64,000 nucleotides of DNA from Cyanobium sp. ATX 6A2. GTDB taxonomy: Bacteria; Cyanobacteriota; Cyanobacteriia; PCC-6307; Cyanobiaceae. Each line of letters starts with the position of its first letter. Positions within the stretch are counted from its first letter, which is position 1. Positions 29,407 to 38,530 of the stretch are shown piece by piece. Position numbers and translations under genes: made by a program. Where the stretch lies: assembly GCF_024346355.1 (NCBI RefSeq), contig NZ_JAGQCU010000003.1, positions 175,871-239,870 of the forward strand, written 5' to 3'. Below the pieces are notes generated by a model. The model was given only the letters and a program-made list of their open reading frames with translations, searched no databases and was not told where the DNA came from.

Positions 29407-29430
29407 GATCCGCCCAGCCCCTGTCAGACC

Positions 29431-29655
29431 ATGGCCCACACGATCGTCAGCAACATCTGCGAAGGGGTGGCCGACTGCGTGGATGCCTGTCCGGTGGCCT
29501 GCATCCACCCCGGACAGGGGGCCAACAGCAAGGGCACGGCCTTCTACTGGATCGATTTCGACACCTGCATCGACTGCGGCATCTGCCTGCAGGTGTGTCC
29601 GGTGCAGGGGGCCATCCTTCCCGAGGAGAAGCCCGACCTGCAGCGGGCGGGCTGA
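29431..29655 (+). CDS. Bacterial-type ferredoxin with two iron-sulfur clusters
   Basis: The 74-residue protein has two cysteine groups: C10, C16, C20, C24 (the last three in DCVDACPVACI) and C46, C49, C52, C56 (CIDCGICLQVCP). The second is a classical [4Fe-4S] motif, and together they indicate a dicluster low-potential ferredoxin. Small ferredoxins of this pattern are conserved in cyanobacteria. The physiological partner is unknown. It may be cotranscribed with hisZ, from which it is 24 bp away. Confidence 0.9.
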   Translation: MAHTIVSNICEGVADCVDACPVACIHPGQGANSKGTAFYWIDFDTCIDCGICLQVCPVQGAILPEEKPDLQRAG

Positions 29656-29759
29656 GCGCCCCGCCCTGAACCCGGCCGCGGTTCGGTCACCCCTCCCCGC
29701 AGCCTGTTGAGCGCGCCCCGCCGGCGCTCCTACGGTGCCGGCACTGATTTCACGTTGCC

Positions 29760-31733
29760 ATGCCGGTGCTGGAAGAGAAGGGCCAGATTCAGATCCATAC
29801 CGAGAACATCTTCCCGATCATCAAGAAGGCCGTGTACAGCGGCCACGAGGTGTTTCTGCGGGAACTGGTGAGCAATGGCGTCGATGCCATCAGCAAGCGG
29901 CGCATGGCCGCCATGGCAGGCGACTGCAGCGAGGGATCCGAGGGCAGCATCCAGATCCGGATCGACCGGGAGCAGAAGACACTCACCATTTCCGACAACG
30001 GCATCGGCATGAGTGCCGACGAGGTGAAGCGCTACATCAACCAGGTGGCCTTCTCCAGCGCCGAAGACTTTCTCGAGAAATACAAGAGTGACGGCGACGC
30101 CATCATCGGCCACTTCGGCCTGGGCTTCTATTCCAGTTTCATGGTTGCCGCTCAGGTGGAGCTGGTGACGCTCAGTGCCCGTGAGGGCAGTGAAGCGGTG
30201 CGCTGGACCTGCGACGGCTCCCCCAGCTTCAGTCTGGAGAGCGCCGAGCGCAGCGAACCCGGCACTGATGTGATCCTGCACCTGATGGAGGAGGAGCTCG
30301 AATACATCGAGCCGGCACGGATCCGCACCCTGATCAGCACCTACTGCGACTTTCTGCCGGTGGCGGTGCAGCTGGAGGGAGAAACCGTCAACAAGCGCGA
30401 GGCGCCCTGGCGCAAGAGCCCCCGCGAACTGAGCGACACGGACTACATTGAGCTTTACCGCTATTTCTACCCCTTCCAGGGCGATCCCCTGCTCTGGGTG
30501 CACCTGAGCACCGATTACCCCTATACACTGCAGGGCATCCTGTTCTTCCCCAAATCCAGCGGCCGGGCCGACTGGGAGAAGGGTGAGATCAAGCTCTACT
30601 GCAACCAGGTGTTCGTGAGCGACTCCATCAAGGAGGTGGTGCCGCGCTATCTGCTGCCACTGCGAGGTGTGATCGACTCACCCGATATTCCCCTCAATGT
30701 GAGCCGCTCGGCCCTGCAGACCGACCGCAAGGTGCGCTCGATCGGCGGCTTCGTGGCCAAGAAGGTGGCCGACCGGCTCAAGCAACTGCACCGCGACGAG
30801 CCCAGACGGTATGCCGAGATCTGGGACTCCGTGGCTCCCTTCATCAAGATCGGCGCCATGGAGGATGAGAAGTTCGCCGATCAGGTGGCGGAGCTCGTGC
30901 TGTTCGGCAGCACCGCCCCCCCGGCCACCGAAAGCGGCACGGCGGACGATGGCGAGGGCGCCCCTGCCGAGGGCGACGGGCAAGCCGAAACCGGCAGCCT
31001 TGATCCCATCCCCGCCGGCGACGGCCGCGCTTACACCACCCTGGCCGGCTACCGCAGCCGCCTCAGCACCGACAACGCCAAGCGCATCCTCTATTGCACC
31101 GACGAGGCGGGCCAGGCCGGGGCCTTGGCGTTGTGGAAGAGCCAGGGGGCCGAGGTGCTGCTCGCCGACACCTTCATCGACACCCAGTTCATCCCCTGGC
31201 TGGAGTACCGCCACGAGGATCTCACCTTCCAGCGGGTGGACGCCGAACTCGACGACACCCTCAAGGAGCAGGAGAGCGAACTGGCCGATGCCGAAGGCAA
31301 GGACAGCTCCGAGAAACTCCGGGATCTGTTCAAGACCGCGCTCGCCAACGACAAGGTGACCATCCAGGTGCAGGCCCTCAAGGGCGAGGAGGCACCGGCT
31401 GCCCTGATCCTGTTGCCTGAACAGATGCGGCGCATCAACGACATGGGTGCCCTGATGGAGCAGCGCCTGCCCGGCCTGCCGGAGCACCACGTGCTGCTGG
31501 TGAACCGCCGCCACCCGCTGGTGGCCGGGCTGCTCACGTTGTCTGCCGGCGCCGTGATCACCACGCCCGGGGCGGGCAGCGCCTCGCCCAGCCAGCAACT
31601 GGCCGACGACCTGGCCTGCCATGTCTACGATCTGGCCCGACTGGCCGTGGGCGGGCTGGAGCCCAACCAGCTGTCGGGCTTTCAGCAGCGCAGCGCCGAG
31701 CTCATGGGCCGGCTGATGCAGCGGGGGCTGTGA
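29760..31733 (+). CDS. htpG: Hsp90 chaperone HtpG
   Basis: The 657-residue homodimeric chaperone has the GHKL ATPase motifs: the helix FLRELVSNGVDA, DNGIGMS, and GHFGLGFYSSFMVA. The middle domain (YPYTLQGILFFPK, with the catalytic arginine in NVSRSALQTD) and a C-terminal dimerisation region follow. An acidic Gly/Ala/Glu-rich insertion lies near residues 385-420. In cyanobacteria HtpG supports heat and light stress tolerance and phycobilisome-related maintenance. Start ATG 29760 was chosen because the family opening follows directly. Confidence 0.96.
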   Translation: MPVLEEKGQIQIHTENIFPIIKKAVYSGHEVFLRELVSNGVDAISKRRMAAMAGDCSEGSEGSIQIRIDREQKTLTISDNGIGMSADEVKRYINQVAFSSAEDFLEKYKSDGDAIIGHFGLGFYSSFMVAAQVELVTLSAREGSEAVRWTCDGSPSFSLESAERSEPGTDVILHLMEEELEYIEPARIRTLISTYCDFLPVAVQLEGETVNKREAPWRKSPRELSDTDYIELYRYFYPFQGDPLLWVHLSTDYPYTLQGILFFPKSSGRADWEKGEIKLYCNQVFVSDSIKEVVPRYLLPLRGVIDSPDIPLNVSRSALQTDRKVRSIGGFVAKKVADRLKQLHRDEPRRYAEIWDSVAPFIKIGAMEDEKFADQVAELVLFGSTAPPATESGTADDGEGAPAEGDGQAETGSLDPIPAGDGRAYTTLAGYRSRLSTDNAKRILYCTDEAGQAGALALWKSQGAEVLLADTFIDTQFIPWLEYRHEDLTFQRVDAELDDTLKEQESELADAEGKDSSEKLRDLFKTALANDKVTIQVQALKGEEAPAALILLPEQMRRINDMGALMEQRLPGLPEHHVLLVNRRHPLVAGLLTLSAGAVITTPGAGSASPSQQLADDLACHVYDLARLAVGGLEPNQLSGFQQRSAELMGRLMQRGL

Positions 31734-31828
31734 GGGCCTGGCCCAACTGCACGCAGGCTGGTTGCTAGTGTCGCCACCTGCGCCGGTGTTCGCACCGTCG
31801 CCATGTCGTCATTGTCAGGTTGAAGGTC

Positions 31829-32065
31829 ATGTCACGGGTCTGCCAGCTCACCGGCAAACGCGCCAACAACGGCATGGCCGTCTCGCACTCCCACGTGCGC
31901 ACCAAAAAGCTCCAGCAGGTGAACCTGCAGGACAGGCGGCTGTGGTGGGCCGAGGGCAACCGCTTCGTGAAGCTGCGGGTGTCCACCAAGGCCCTCAAGA
32001 CCATTCAGAAGAAGGGTCTTGGCGCCTACGCCCGTGAACTAGGCGTGAACCTGGCCCGTCTCTGA
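31829..32065 (+). CDS. rpmB: 50S ribosomal protein L28
   Basis: The 78-residue protein begins [20 protein letters not shown], the L28 hallmark, and continues with [11 protein letters not shown] and [12 protein letters not shown] to the usual length. ATG 31829 was chosen over an upstream TTG at 31820 because L28 begins at MSR. It is a single ribosomal protein gene located between htpG and the peroxiredoxin gene. Confidence 0.97.
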   Translation: MSRVCQLTGKRANNGMAVSHSHVRTKKLQQVNLQDRRLWWAEGNRFVKLRVSTKALKTIQKKGLGAYARELGVNLARL

Positions 32066-32111
32066 GCTGACACAGCTGGAGTCCACTCCGGCCCCGAGAT
32101 CATTCCCCCCG

Positions 32112-32690
32112 ATGCGTCGTCGTCAGCTGCTGCGCACCAGCCTGCTGGGGGCGGCACTCACCGCCACCGGGCTTGTCGTTCGTCCCGCCCGCGCCCACGC
32201 CATGGGCGGCAGCCTGCCGGCGCTGGACGCGCCGGCGCCGGATTTCAACCTGCCTGGGGTGGCCCCGGGCCCTGGCAGCGGCCAGGGCGCTGCGCAGGCC
32301 ACCCAGTTGGCTCTCGCTGATTTCGCCGGACTCTGGCTGGTGCTCTATTTCTACCCCCGCGATTTCACGGGCGGCTGCACCCTCGAGGCCCGCGGTTTCC
32401 AGAAGGATCTCAAGGCCTTCCAGCGGGCCGGCGCCGCCGTGGTGGGCGTGAGCGCCGACGACCCCGACTCCCACGCCTCCTTCTGCAGCGAGGAGGGACT
32501 GGCCTTCCCGCTGCTCAGCGATCCTGGTGGCACGGTGAGCCAGCGCTACGGCTCCTGGATCGCCCCCTTCTCCCAGCGCCACACCTTCCTGATCGATCCC
32601 AAAGGGGTGATCCGCTCCCGCTGGGTGGCGGTGAGGCCCAGCGGACACAGCCGCGAGGTGCTCGAGGAACTGCGGAGGCTGCAGGCCTGA
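32112..32690 (+). CDS. PrxQ/Bcp-type peroxiredoxin with Tat-like signal
   Basis: The 192-residue protein starts with an arginine-rich, twin-arginine-like signal (MRRRQLLRTSLLGAALTATG) that predicts export to the thylakoid lumen or periplasm. The thioredoxin-fold AhpC/TSA domain follows, with YFYPRDFTGGC, in which C89 fits the peroxidatic cysteine. The resolving cysteine normally five residues later (CxxxxC) is replaced by arginine, and the only other downstream cysteine is C125. It should reduce peroxides using thioredoxin or another thiol donor. It lies 46 bp after rpmB. Confidence 0.88.
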   Translation: MRRRQLLRTSLLGAALTATGLVVRPARAHAMGGSLPALDAPAPDFNLPGVAPGPGSGQGAAQATQLALADFAGLWLVLYFYPRDFTGGCTLEARGFQKDLKAFQRAGAAVVGVSADDPDSHASFCSEEGLAFPLLSDPGGTVSQRYGSWIAPFSQRHTFLIDPKGVIRSRWVAVRPSGHSREVLEELRRLQA

Positions 32691-32730
32691 CTCACCTCAG
32701 AGACCCGGGTCAGAGAGGCCGGCCCATTGT

Positions 32731-33858
32731 TCAACCGCGGGAACTGAACGTGGCGACCAGCAGCTGGCGGTGCACCTCCGTGGCCTGGCGCAGCTGCCGC
32801 ACCCGTTCGCGGGGCGGCGGCTGGTCGAGGCAGGCGCGCCACTGGCGCAACAATCCGGCCTGCTCGGGGGCACCATCCAGCTCCGCCAGGGGACAGCCGA
32901 GGGCGCGGGCGGCGGCGGCCACCTTGGGGTCGTAGCTGAGGGCGGCGACGGGCGCCCCGCTCACCGCCGCCAGGATCAGACCGTGCAGCCGCATCGCCAG
33001 CACCAGGCCGCTGCCGGCAGCCACCGCCAGCGCATCCTCAACCCCTTCGGGGGCCAGCTCGCGGCTGCGGGCCACCAGGCCCGCGCCGAGCAGGCCCTCG
33101 GCACGCAGCTGCTCCAGCAGACCCCGGTCCTGGTGGCGGTGGAACGGCAGCCAGAGCAGCTCCCGCTCCGGAGCCAGCTGCTCGAGGGCCTGCAGCCAGG
33201 GGCGCCAGCGCGAGCCCTGGAGCTGGGTTGTGGGCCTGAAACAGAGCACGAGCGGTCCGCCGTGTCCGCTCCAGGCCGGCGCCTCCAGGCTCCAAACCGG
33301 ATCGCTGCCCACACCGGCCTGCCCTGCAATGTCGTGGGAGCTGGCGGAGCTGGCAGCGGCGGCACAGGCCAGCTGGCGGCGGTCGGGCCGCCAGCCGAGT
33401 TCGCGGGCCAGGGCGGCGGATTGGGCATCCCGCCAGGAGCAGCCGTTCACCAGCCGCAGCAGGGCCCGCACCAGCAGCCGGCTGCGGCGGCGGCGCAGCG
33501 GGCCGAGCCCCTGGGCCCAGAGCAGCACGCTGCGTCCCCGCAGACGGGCAGCGGCCACCAGGGCCGCGTAGTAGAGCAGGCTGGCGAAGCTGGTGGCATC
33601 CTGCAGCAGGCTGCCGCCGCCGAACACCAGGGCGTCGCCGTGGTTCAGGGCCACCAGCACCGCCCCCAGCCGGCGGCGATCCACCGTGGCCACCCCATAG
33701 CGCTGCCGCACCTCGGCCTGGTCGCGGGCTGTGACCGTGGCCCGGCAGTGGCCCGGCAACTGAGCCAGCAGCACCTCCAGCAGGGCGTCGTCACCGAGGT
33801 TGTGTTCGCCGTAGTAGCCCACCAGCAGGGGCCGGCTGCGGGCGTACCCGGGCACCAT
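32731..33858 (-). CDS. csaB: Polysaccharide pyruvyl transferase CsaB
   Basis: The 375-residue protein matches the CsaB family that adds pyruvate ketals from phosphoenolpyruvate to cell wall polysaccharide, which in Bacillus serves to anchor S-layer (SLH) proteins. Typical segments are VGYYGEHNLGDDALLE, LVFGGGSLLQDATS and the C-terminal MRLHGLILA with SYDPKV. ATG 33858 was chosen because it sits 5 bp after the stop of the upstream DUF1499 gene. It is the last gene of an ABC transporter cluster on the minus strand, which suggests envelope glycan work. Confidence 0.9.
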   Translation of the reverse strand: MVPGYARSRPLLVGYYGEHNLGDDALLEVLLAQLPGHCRATVTARDQAEVRQRYGVATVDRRRLGAVLVALNHGDALVFGGGSLLQDATSFASLLYYAALVAAARLRGRSVLLWAQGLGPLRRRRSRLLVRALLRLVNGCSWRDAQSAALARELGWRPDRRQLACAAAASSASSHDIAGQAGVGSDPVWSLEAPAWSGHGGPLVLCFRPTTQLQGSRWRPWLQALEQLAPERELLWLPFHRHQDRGLLEQLRAEGLLGAGLVARSRELAPEGVEDALAVAAGSGLVLAMRLHGLILAAVSGAPVAALSYDPKVAAAARALGCPLAELDGAPEQAGLLRQWRACLDQPPPRERVRQLRQATEVHRQLLVATFSSRG

Positions 33859-33863
33859 GGCGC

Positions 33864-34379
33864 TCAATCGGAGGCCTGGTCTGCGGCCAGCACCGAGCAC
33901 AGCCGCTCCAGCCGGCGGGCGTTGACGCCCAGATCGGAATCCCCCAGCCGCGACACCGAGCGGGCCTGCAGCAGGCCGTGGTCGGGATCGGCCAGCAGCT
34001 CCAGATCATCCACGAAGCCGAAGATGCGGCTGGTGGCGGTGGCATGCAGGTAGGGGCCGCGGCGCTCCTGAACGCTGATCGCCGGGGTGTCCGCAAGCAC
34101 AACCGCCAGCTGATCCAGGGCCGCAGCGGGATCGTCCAGGGGCCAGTCGGCCCGGGCGCAGTGGTCGGGCGCGGGGCAATCCCACAGGCGGCCGCCCTGA
34201 ACCCCGAGCTCCTCGGGCACCGGACCCTCCAGATGCAGCAGGAACGCCTGGGCCGGCAGCGGCGCAGCCAACGACAGCAGCAACAGGCCGAGGGGGAGCA
34301 GCAGCGCCAGGCCACGGAAGGGGGCCGCTGCCGCTGAGCTGGTTCCGGGCATGGAGGCGGCGGTGCGTGGTGAGGGCAT
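33864..34379 (-). CDS. DUF1499 family protein, membrane-anchored or exported
   Basis: The 171-residue protein has a hydrophobic N-terminal segment (FRGLALLLPLGLLLLSLAAP) ending in an Ala-x-Ala-like site (PAQAF), so it is exported or anchored. The rest matches DUF1499: cysteines in WDCPAPDHC, LHATATSRIFGFVDDLELL and SVSRLGDSDLGVNARRLE. Family function is unknown. The frame is open much further upstream but only across other genes, so ATG 34379 was taken. It lies 5 bp upstream of csaB and 59 bp downstream of the zinc-ribbon gene. Confidence 0.82.
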   Translation of the reverse strand: MPSPRTAASMPGTSSAAAAPFRGLALLLPLGLLLLSLAAPLPAQAFLLHLEGPVPEELGVQGGRLWDCPAPDHCARADWPLDDPAAALDQLAVVLADTPAISVQERRGPYLHATATSRIFGFVDDLELLADPDHGLLQARSVSRLGDSDLGVNARRLERLCSVLAADQASD

Positions 34380-34438
34380 GAGAGCACGCCATCGGGAGGG
34401 ATGGGCCCTGCAGGCAGGGTTGAGGGCGGTGTGATCGT

Positions 34439-34729
34439 TCATTGCCACGGTTGAGACATGCGGGCGGGAGCGGGCGCCGGCGAACGGCGTGGCCGCTGGG
34501 GGCTGGATTCCGCCAGCCAGGCCAGCCCGGCCGACAGGGCCAGCAGAGCGGCCAGCCACGGCCAGGGGCTGCGGCGGCCGGAGCGGCTCTGAAAGCCGGT
34601 GGGACCGGAGGCACGGGCGCGACGGGCGGCGCCTGGACCCAGGGGCTTGCCGCAGCGCCCACACACGAGCCGGCCAGCGAGGCTGCGATCGGCCTTCACC
34701 GACCCACTGCCGCAGTGGGGACAGGCCAT
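34439..34729 (-). CDS. Small zinc-ribbon membrane protein
   Basis: The 96-residue protein begins with a treble-clef/zinc-ribbon pair, CPHCG (residues 3-7) and CGRCG (about 23-27), followed by a basic linker and one transmembrane helix (PWPWLAALLALSAGLAWLA). The C-terminus is Pro/Arg-rich and low complexity. This architecture suggests a membrane-tethered zinc-binding adaptor, but no family function is known to me. It sits between the ABC permease (60 bp) and the DUF1499 gene (59 bp) on the same strand, so it is probably cotranscribed. Confidence 0.7.
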   Translation of the reverse strand: MACPHCGSGSVKADRSLAGRLVCGRCGKPLGPGAARRARASGPTGFQSRSGRRSPWPWLAALLALSAGLAWLAESSPQRPRRSPAPAPARMSQPWQ

Positions 34730-34789
34730 GGCAGGCGGCTGGCAGCTGCGCCCATTCCAGCGTGCCAGCTCCCTCGCGGGGGGCTGGGC

Positions 34790-35602
34790 TCAACTGGAGG
34801 CGGAGGTGTAGAAGCGCAGGGCGAAAGTCCAGAAGGCCCGGCTGATCGCCAGGGCCCCGCCGGCCACCAGCAGGCTGGTGAGGGCGCCGGCCAGGGTGAG
34901 CCGGCCCAGCAGCGCCTCGGCCGGCACGGTGGTGAGGAAGGCCACCGGCAACACCAGGGTGAACAGGGTGCGCAGACCGGAGGGATAGGCGCTCACCGGG
35001 TAGCGGCCGGCGGTGAGCGCCGCCCGCAGCACCTCGGTGGCGTTCCAGGTCTTCACGAACCAGATCGAGGTGGCCGCCAGCACGAACCAGAGGGCATAGA
35101 GGGTCACGGCGGCCGCCAGCAGCAGCAGCGCCGCCAGCAGAACGGCACTGAGGGGCAACGTGCCGAGTTCCCGCCGACCGGCCCAGAGCATCAGGGCCAC
35201 CCCCACCACCAGCTCCGGCAGGCCGGCGGGGCTGAGGGTGCGCAGCGACAGCCAGAACTGGCTGTCGATCGGCTTGAGCAGCACGAAATCGAGGGTGCCC
35301 TCCTGCACGTGGTTGACGATGCGGCTGAGGTTGGGCCGCAGCAGGGTGCTGGTGAGACCATCCAGACAGGTGTAGGCGCCCAGCACCACCAGCACGCTGT
35401 TCCAGCTCCAGCCGCCCAGCGCCACCCCCTGGCGGTAGAAGAGCCAGAGCACCAGCAGGCTGCCGGCCAGGTTGCCCGCCATCGCCAGCAGCTCGATCAG
35501 GGCGTTGAGCTGGTATTCCAGCTGGGTGGCCAGGGCCGTGCCCCAGAAGCGCCGCAGGGTGCGCCCGTAGCGCAGGGCCAGAGCCAGCGACAGCCGCATC
35601 AT
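34790..35602 (-). CDS. ABC-2 type transporter permease (second subunit)
   Basis: The 270-residue integral membrane protein has about six hydrophobic segments and resembles the COG3694 family of ABC-2 permeases that work with a partner permease and an ATPase to export drugs, lipids or glycans. The conserved patch LSRIVNHVQEGTLDFVLLKPI fits the coupling region of that family. ATG 35602 overlaps the stop of the partner permease (ATGATG context), which implies coupled translation. The substrate is not evident from sequence. Confidence 0.85.
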   Translation of the reverse strand: MMRLSLALALRYGRTLRRFWGTALATQLEYQLNALIELLAMAGNLAGSLLVLWLFYRQGVALGGWSWNSVLVVLGAYTCLDGLTSTLLRPNLSRIVNHVQEGTLDFVLLKPIDSQFWLSLRTLSPAGLPELVVGVALMLWAGRRELGTLPLSAVLLAALLLLAAAVTLYALWFVLAATSIWFVKTWNATEVLRAALTAGRYPVSAYPSGLRTLFTLVLPVAFLTTVPAEALLGRLTLAGALTSLLVAGGALAISRAFWTFALRFYTSASS

Positions 35603-36410
35603 GCTCCCATGGCCGAATAACGCCGCACCCCGGCCCGCCAGAGCAGCACCAACAGGGGCAGCAGCAGGGCGATCCACAGGGCCATGGCCGCGAAGCCGGC
35701 CGCCAGGCCGAAGGGCTGCCCCTCACCCATGGGGTTGCCGGCCAGCACCTGGGCGGGAAAGCCGATCAGATAGGGGAAGGGGGTGTGCAGGGCCAGCCGG
35801 CGCAGCTCCGGCGGGAAGGCCTGCAGGGGCGCCACCAGGCCGGAGAGGAACACGGTGGGCACATACAGCAGCCGCTCCAGGGCACTGGCCCGCTCGCTCC
35901 AGAAGCAGAGGGTGGCGATCAGGCTCTGCAGCAGGAAGTTGATCGCGAAGGCCAGACCCACCGCCAGCACCCCCAGCAGCACCCGTGCCGGCCCCGGCCA
36001 GGCGAAGGACTGGGGCTGGAGCAGAAAGAACAGCGAGGCGATCAGCAGCACGAAGGGCAGGCGCGTGGCCTGCTCGGCCTGGTGGGCGGCCACGTAGCGC
36101 CACAGCGGGTGCAGCGGCTGCAGCAGGTAGGGAGACAGGCGGCCCTGCAGAGCGTCCTCCTCGAACTGCCACACCACCCACACCACGCTGAACTGGCGCA
36201 CCACGAACACGCAGAGGAAGTAGCGGCCCAGCTCGGCGGGGCTGAGGCCCAGATCCAGGCCGCCGCCGGCGCCGCTGCCGGCGGCCGCACTCCAGAGTCC
36301 GAGCATGATGAATGGCAGCACCCCCGAGAGGGCCCAGAGAGCGATCTCGGCCCGGTATTCGGCCATGTAGGCGAACTGCACCAGCCACAGCGTGCGCGCC
36401 AGCCTCCATC

Positions 36411-36414
<4 letters not shown>
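35599..36414 (-). CDS. ABC-2 type transporter permease (first subunit)
   Basis: The 271-residue protein has six predicted membrane helices and resembles the COG4587 permease family. It carries the equivalent coupling patch VVWQFEEDALQGRLSPYLLQPLHP. Its start ATGA overlaps the stop of the ATPase gene and its stop overlaps the next permease, giving a tightly coupled ATPase-permease-permease operon. The substrate is unknown. Neighbouring csaB hints at a role at the envelope, which is inference from context. Confidence 0.85.
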
Positions 36415-37397
<983 letters not shown>

Positions 37398-37441
37398 CCC
37401 CGCACCCTATCCATAGAGTTGGCCCTCCGGATGCGGCCCCG

Positions 37442-37768
37442 ATGCACGCCCTCTCGCTGCCCACCTGGTGGATCCACATCACCTCGGTGCTGGAGTGGGT
37501 GGTGGCCATGGCCGCCGTGCAGCGCCTGGCCGGAGCGCGCGCTGAAGGGGCCTGGCGCTGGCTGGCGCTGGCGATGCTGCCGGCCCTGGTGAGCGCCACC
37601 TGCGCCTGCACCTGGCACCTGTTCGACAACCCCGCGGAGCTGCGGGGCCTGGTGGTGGTTCAGGCCGCCCTCACCACCGCCGGCAACGGGGCCCTGGCCC
37701 TGGCCGCCTGGCACATCCTGCGCCGCCAGCGCAGCGCCGCCGCGGCGGTGGAGGTGACCAGTGGCTGA
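37442..37768 (+). CDS. DUF2499 family membrane protein
   Basis: The 108-residue protein opens MHALSLPTWWIHITSVLEWVVAM, the DUF2499 hallmark, and has three hydrophobic segments. The family is conserved in cyanobacteria and plant plastids and its role is unknown. The last 8 bp overlap the start of the DUF3593 gene, and the pair is conserved as neighbours in cyanobacteria, which suggests the two small membrane proteins act together. Confidence 0.85.
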   Translation: MHALSLPTWWIHITSVLEWVVAMAAVQRLAGARAEGAWRWLALAMLPALVSATCACTWHLFDNPAELRGLVVVQAALTTAGNGALALAAWHILRRQRSAAAAVEVTSG

Positions 37769-38096
37769 GGGGGACCTCGGCCTCGGCCTGCTGGCCTGGC
37801 TGGGGGGCATCGACCCGGCTCCCTTTTTTGTGCTCTCCCTGCTGCCCTATCTGGCCTTTCTGTGGCTGGCTGGGCGGATCGAGGGCTTTCCCGTGCTCGC
37901 CCGGCGCGGGTTCCAGCTCACCCTGCTGTTCGTGGCCGTCACCATCGTCGCCTCGATCGTGGCCCTGCAGACAACCGGACGGCAGCTCGCCGACGTGGAC
38001 GTGTTGCACGGTGGCGCCGAAGCCTTTCTCACCCTGGCCAACCTGCTGGTGGCCATCGGCTTCAGCCGCGCCCTGCTCGAGCAGCGCGGCCGGTGA
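37761..38096 (+). CDS. DUF3593 family membrane protein
   Basis: The 111-residue protein has three hydrophobic segments and the DUF3593 pattern DPAPFFVLSLLPYLAFLWLAGR near its start, followed by LLFVAVTIVASIVAL and a tail with LTLANLLVAIGFSRALL. The GTG start lies inside the end of the DUF2499 gene (8 bp overlap). Function is unknown. The close pairing with DUF2499 implies a shared membrane complex or process, probably at the thylakoid, but this is inference. Confidence 0.82.
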   Translation: MAEGDLGLGLLAWLGGIDPAPFFVLSLLPYLAFLWLAGRIEGFPVLARRGFQLTLLFVAVTIVASIVALQTTGRQLADVDVLHGGAEAFLTLANLLVAIGFSRALLEQRGR

Positions 38097-38193
38097 AGCG
38101 GTGGGCGGTGAAGCAGTGGGCGGTGAACAACTCTTACGGCGCTGCGTCGGTGAACCAGCGCTGCCGGGAAGATGGAGCCCCGGCTTGTGCTTC

Positions 38194-38463
38194 ATGCTCG
38201 CCCCACTCCTGGTTCAGCCCCTCGCCATGGCCCCCGCCACCCTCACCTGGTCGCCGAAAGTGGCCCTGGTGATGATCGTGTGCAACGTGATCGCCATCGC
38301 CATCGGCAAGGCCACGATCAAGCAGCCCAATGTGGGTCTGCAGCTGCCCAATGCCGCTCTGTTCGGTGGCCTCAGCCACGGGGCCATGCTCGGCACCCTG
38401 AGCCTCGGCCACATCCTCGGCATCGGCGCGATCCTCGGCCTGGCCTCCCGCGGGGTGGTCTGA
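38194..38463 (+). CDS. psaK: Photosystem I subunit X (PsaK)
   Basis: The 89-residue protein matches PsaK, a peripheral two-helix subunit of photosystem I that binds chlorophyll and takes part in phycobilisome energy coupling. The first helix follows LTWSPKVALVMIVCNVIAIAIGK, the loop has IKQPNVGLQLP and the second helix lies in GAMLGTLSLGHILGIGAILGLA. ATG 38194 was chosen because about 16 residues precede the mature helix, as in homologues. A clear hairpin terminator lies 15 bp after the stop. Confidence 0.93.
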   Translation: MLAPLLVQPLAMAPATLTWSPKVALVMIVCNVIAIAIGKATIKQPNVGLQLPNAALFGGLSHGAMLGTLSLGHILGIGAILGLASRGVV

Positions 38464-38478
38464 GCTCAGCGGCCAAGT

Positions 38479-38507
38479 CCGCCGGATGACCCCATCCGGC
38501 GGTTTTT
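38479..38507 (+). terminator. Rho-independent terminator after psaK
   Basis: The arms CCGCCGGATG (38479-38488) and CATCCGGCGG (38493-38502) form a 10-bp stem with a 4-nt loop, followed by TTTTT. It lies between the convergent psaK and dxs genes and mainly serves the plus strand. Confidence 0.88.
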
Positions 38508-38530
38508 GATCGCCATCCACACGACGACCG

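Noticed and set aside
34380..35726. Upstream extension of the DUF1499 frame
   Set aside because: The open frame covers the zinc-ribbon and permease genes in a different phase. Only the part from 34379 has family features.
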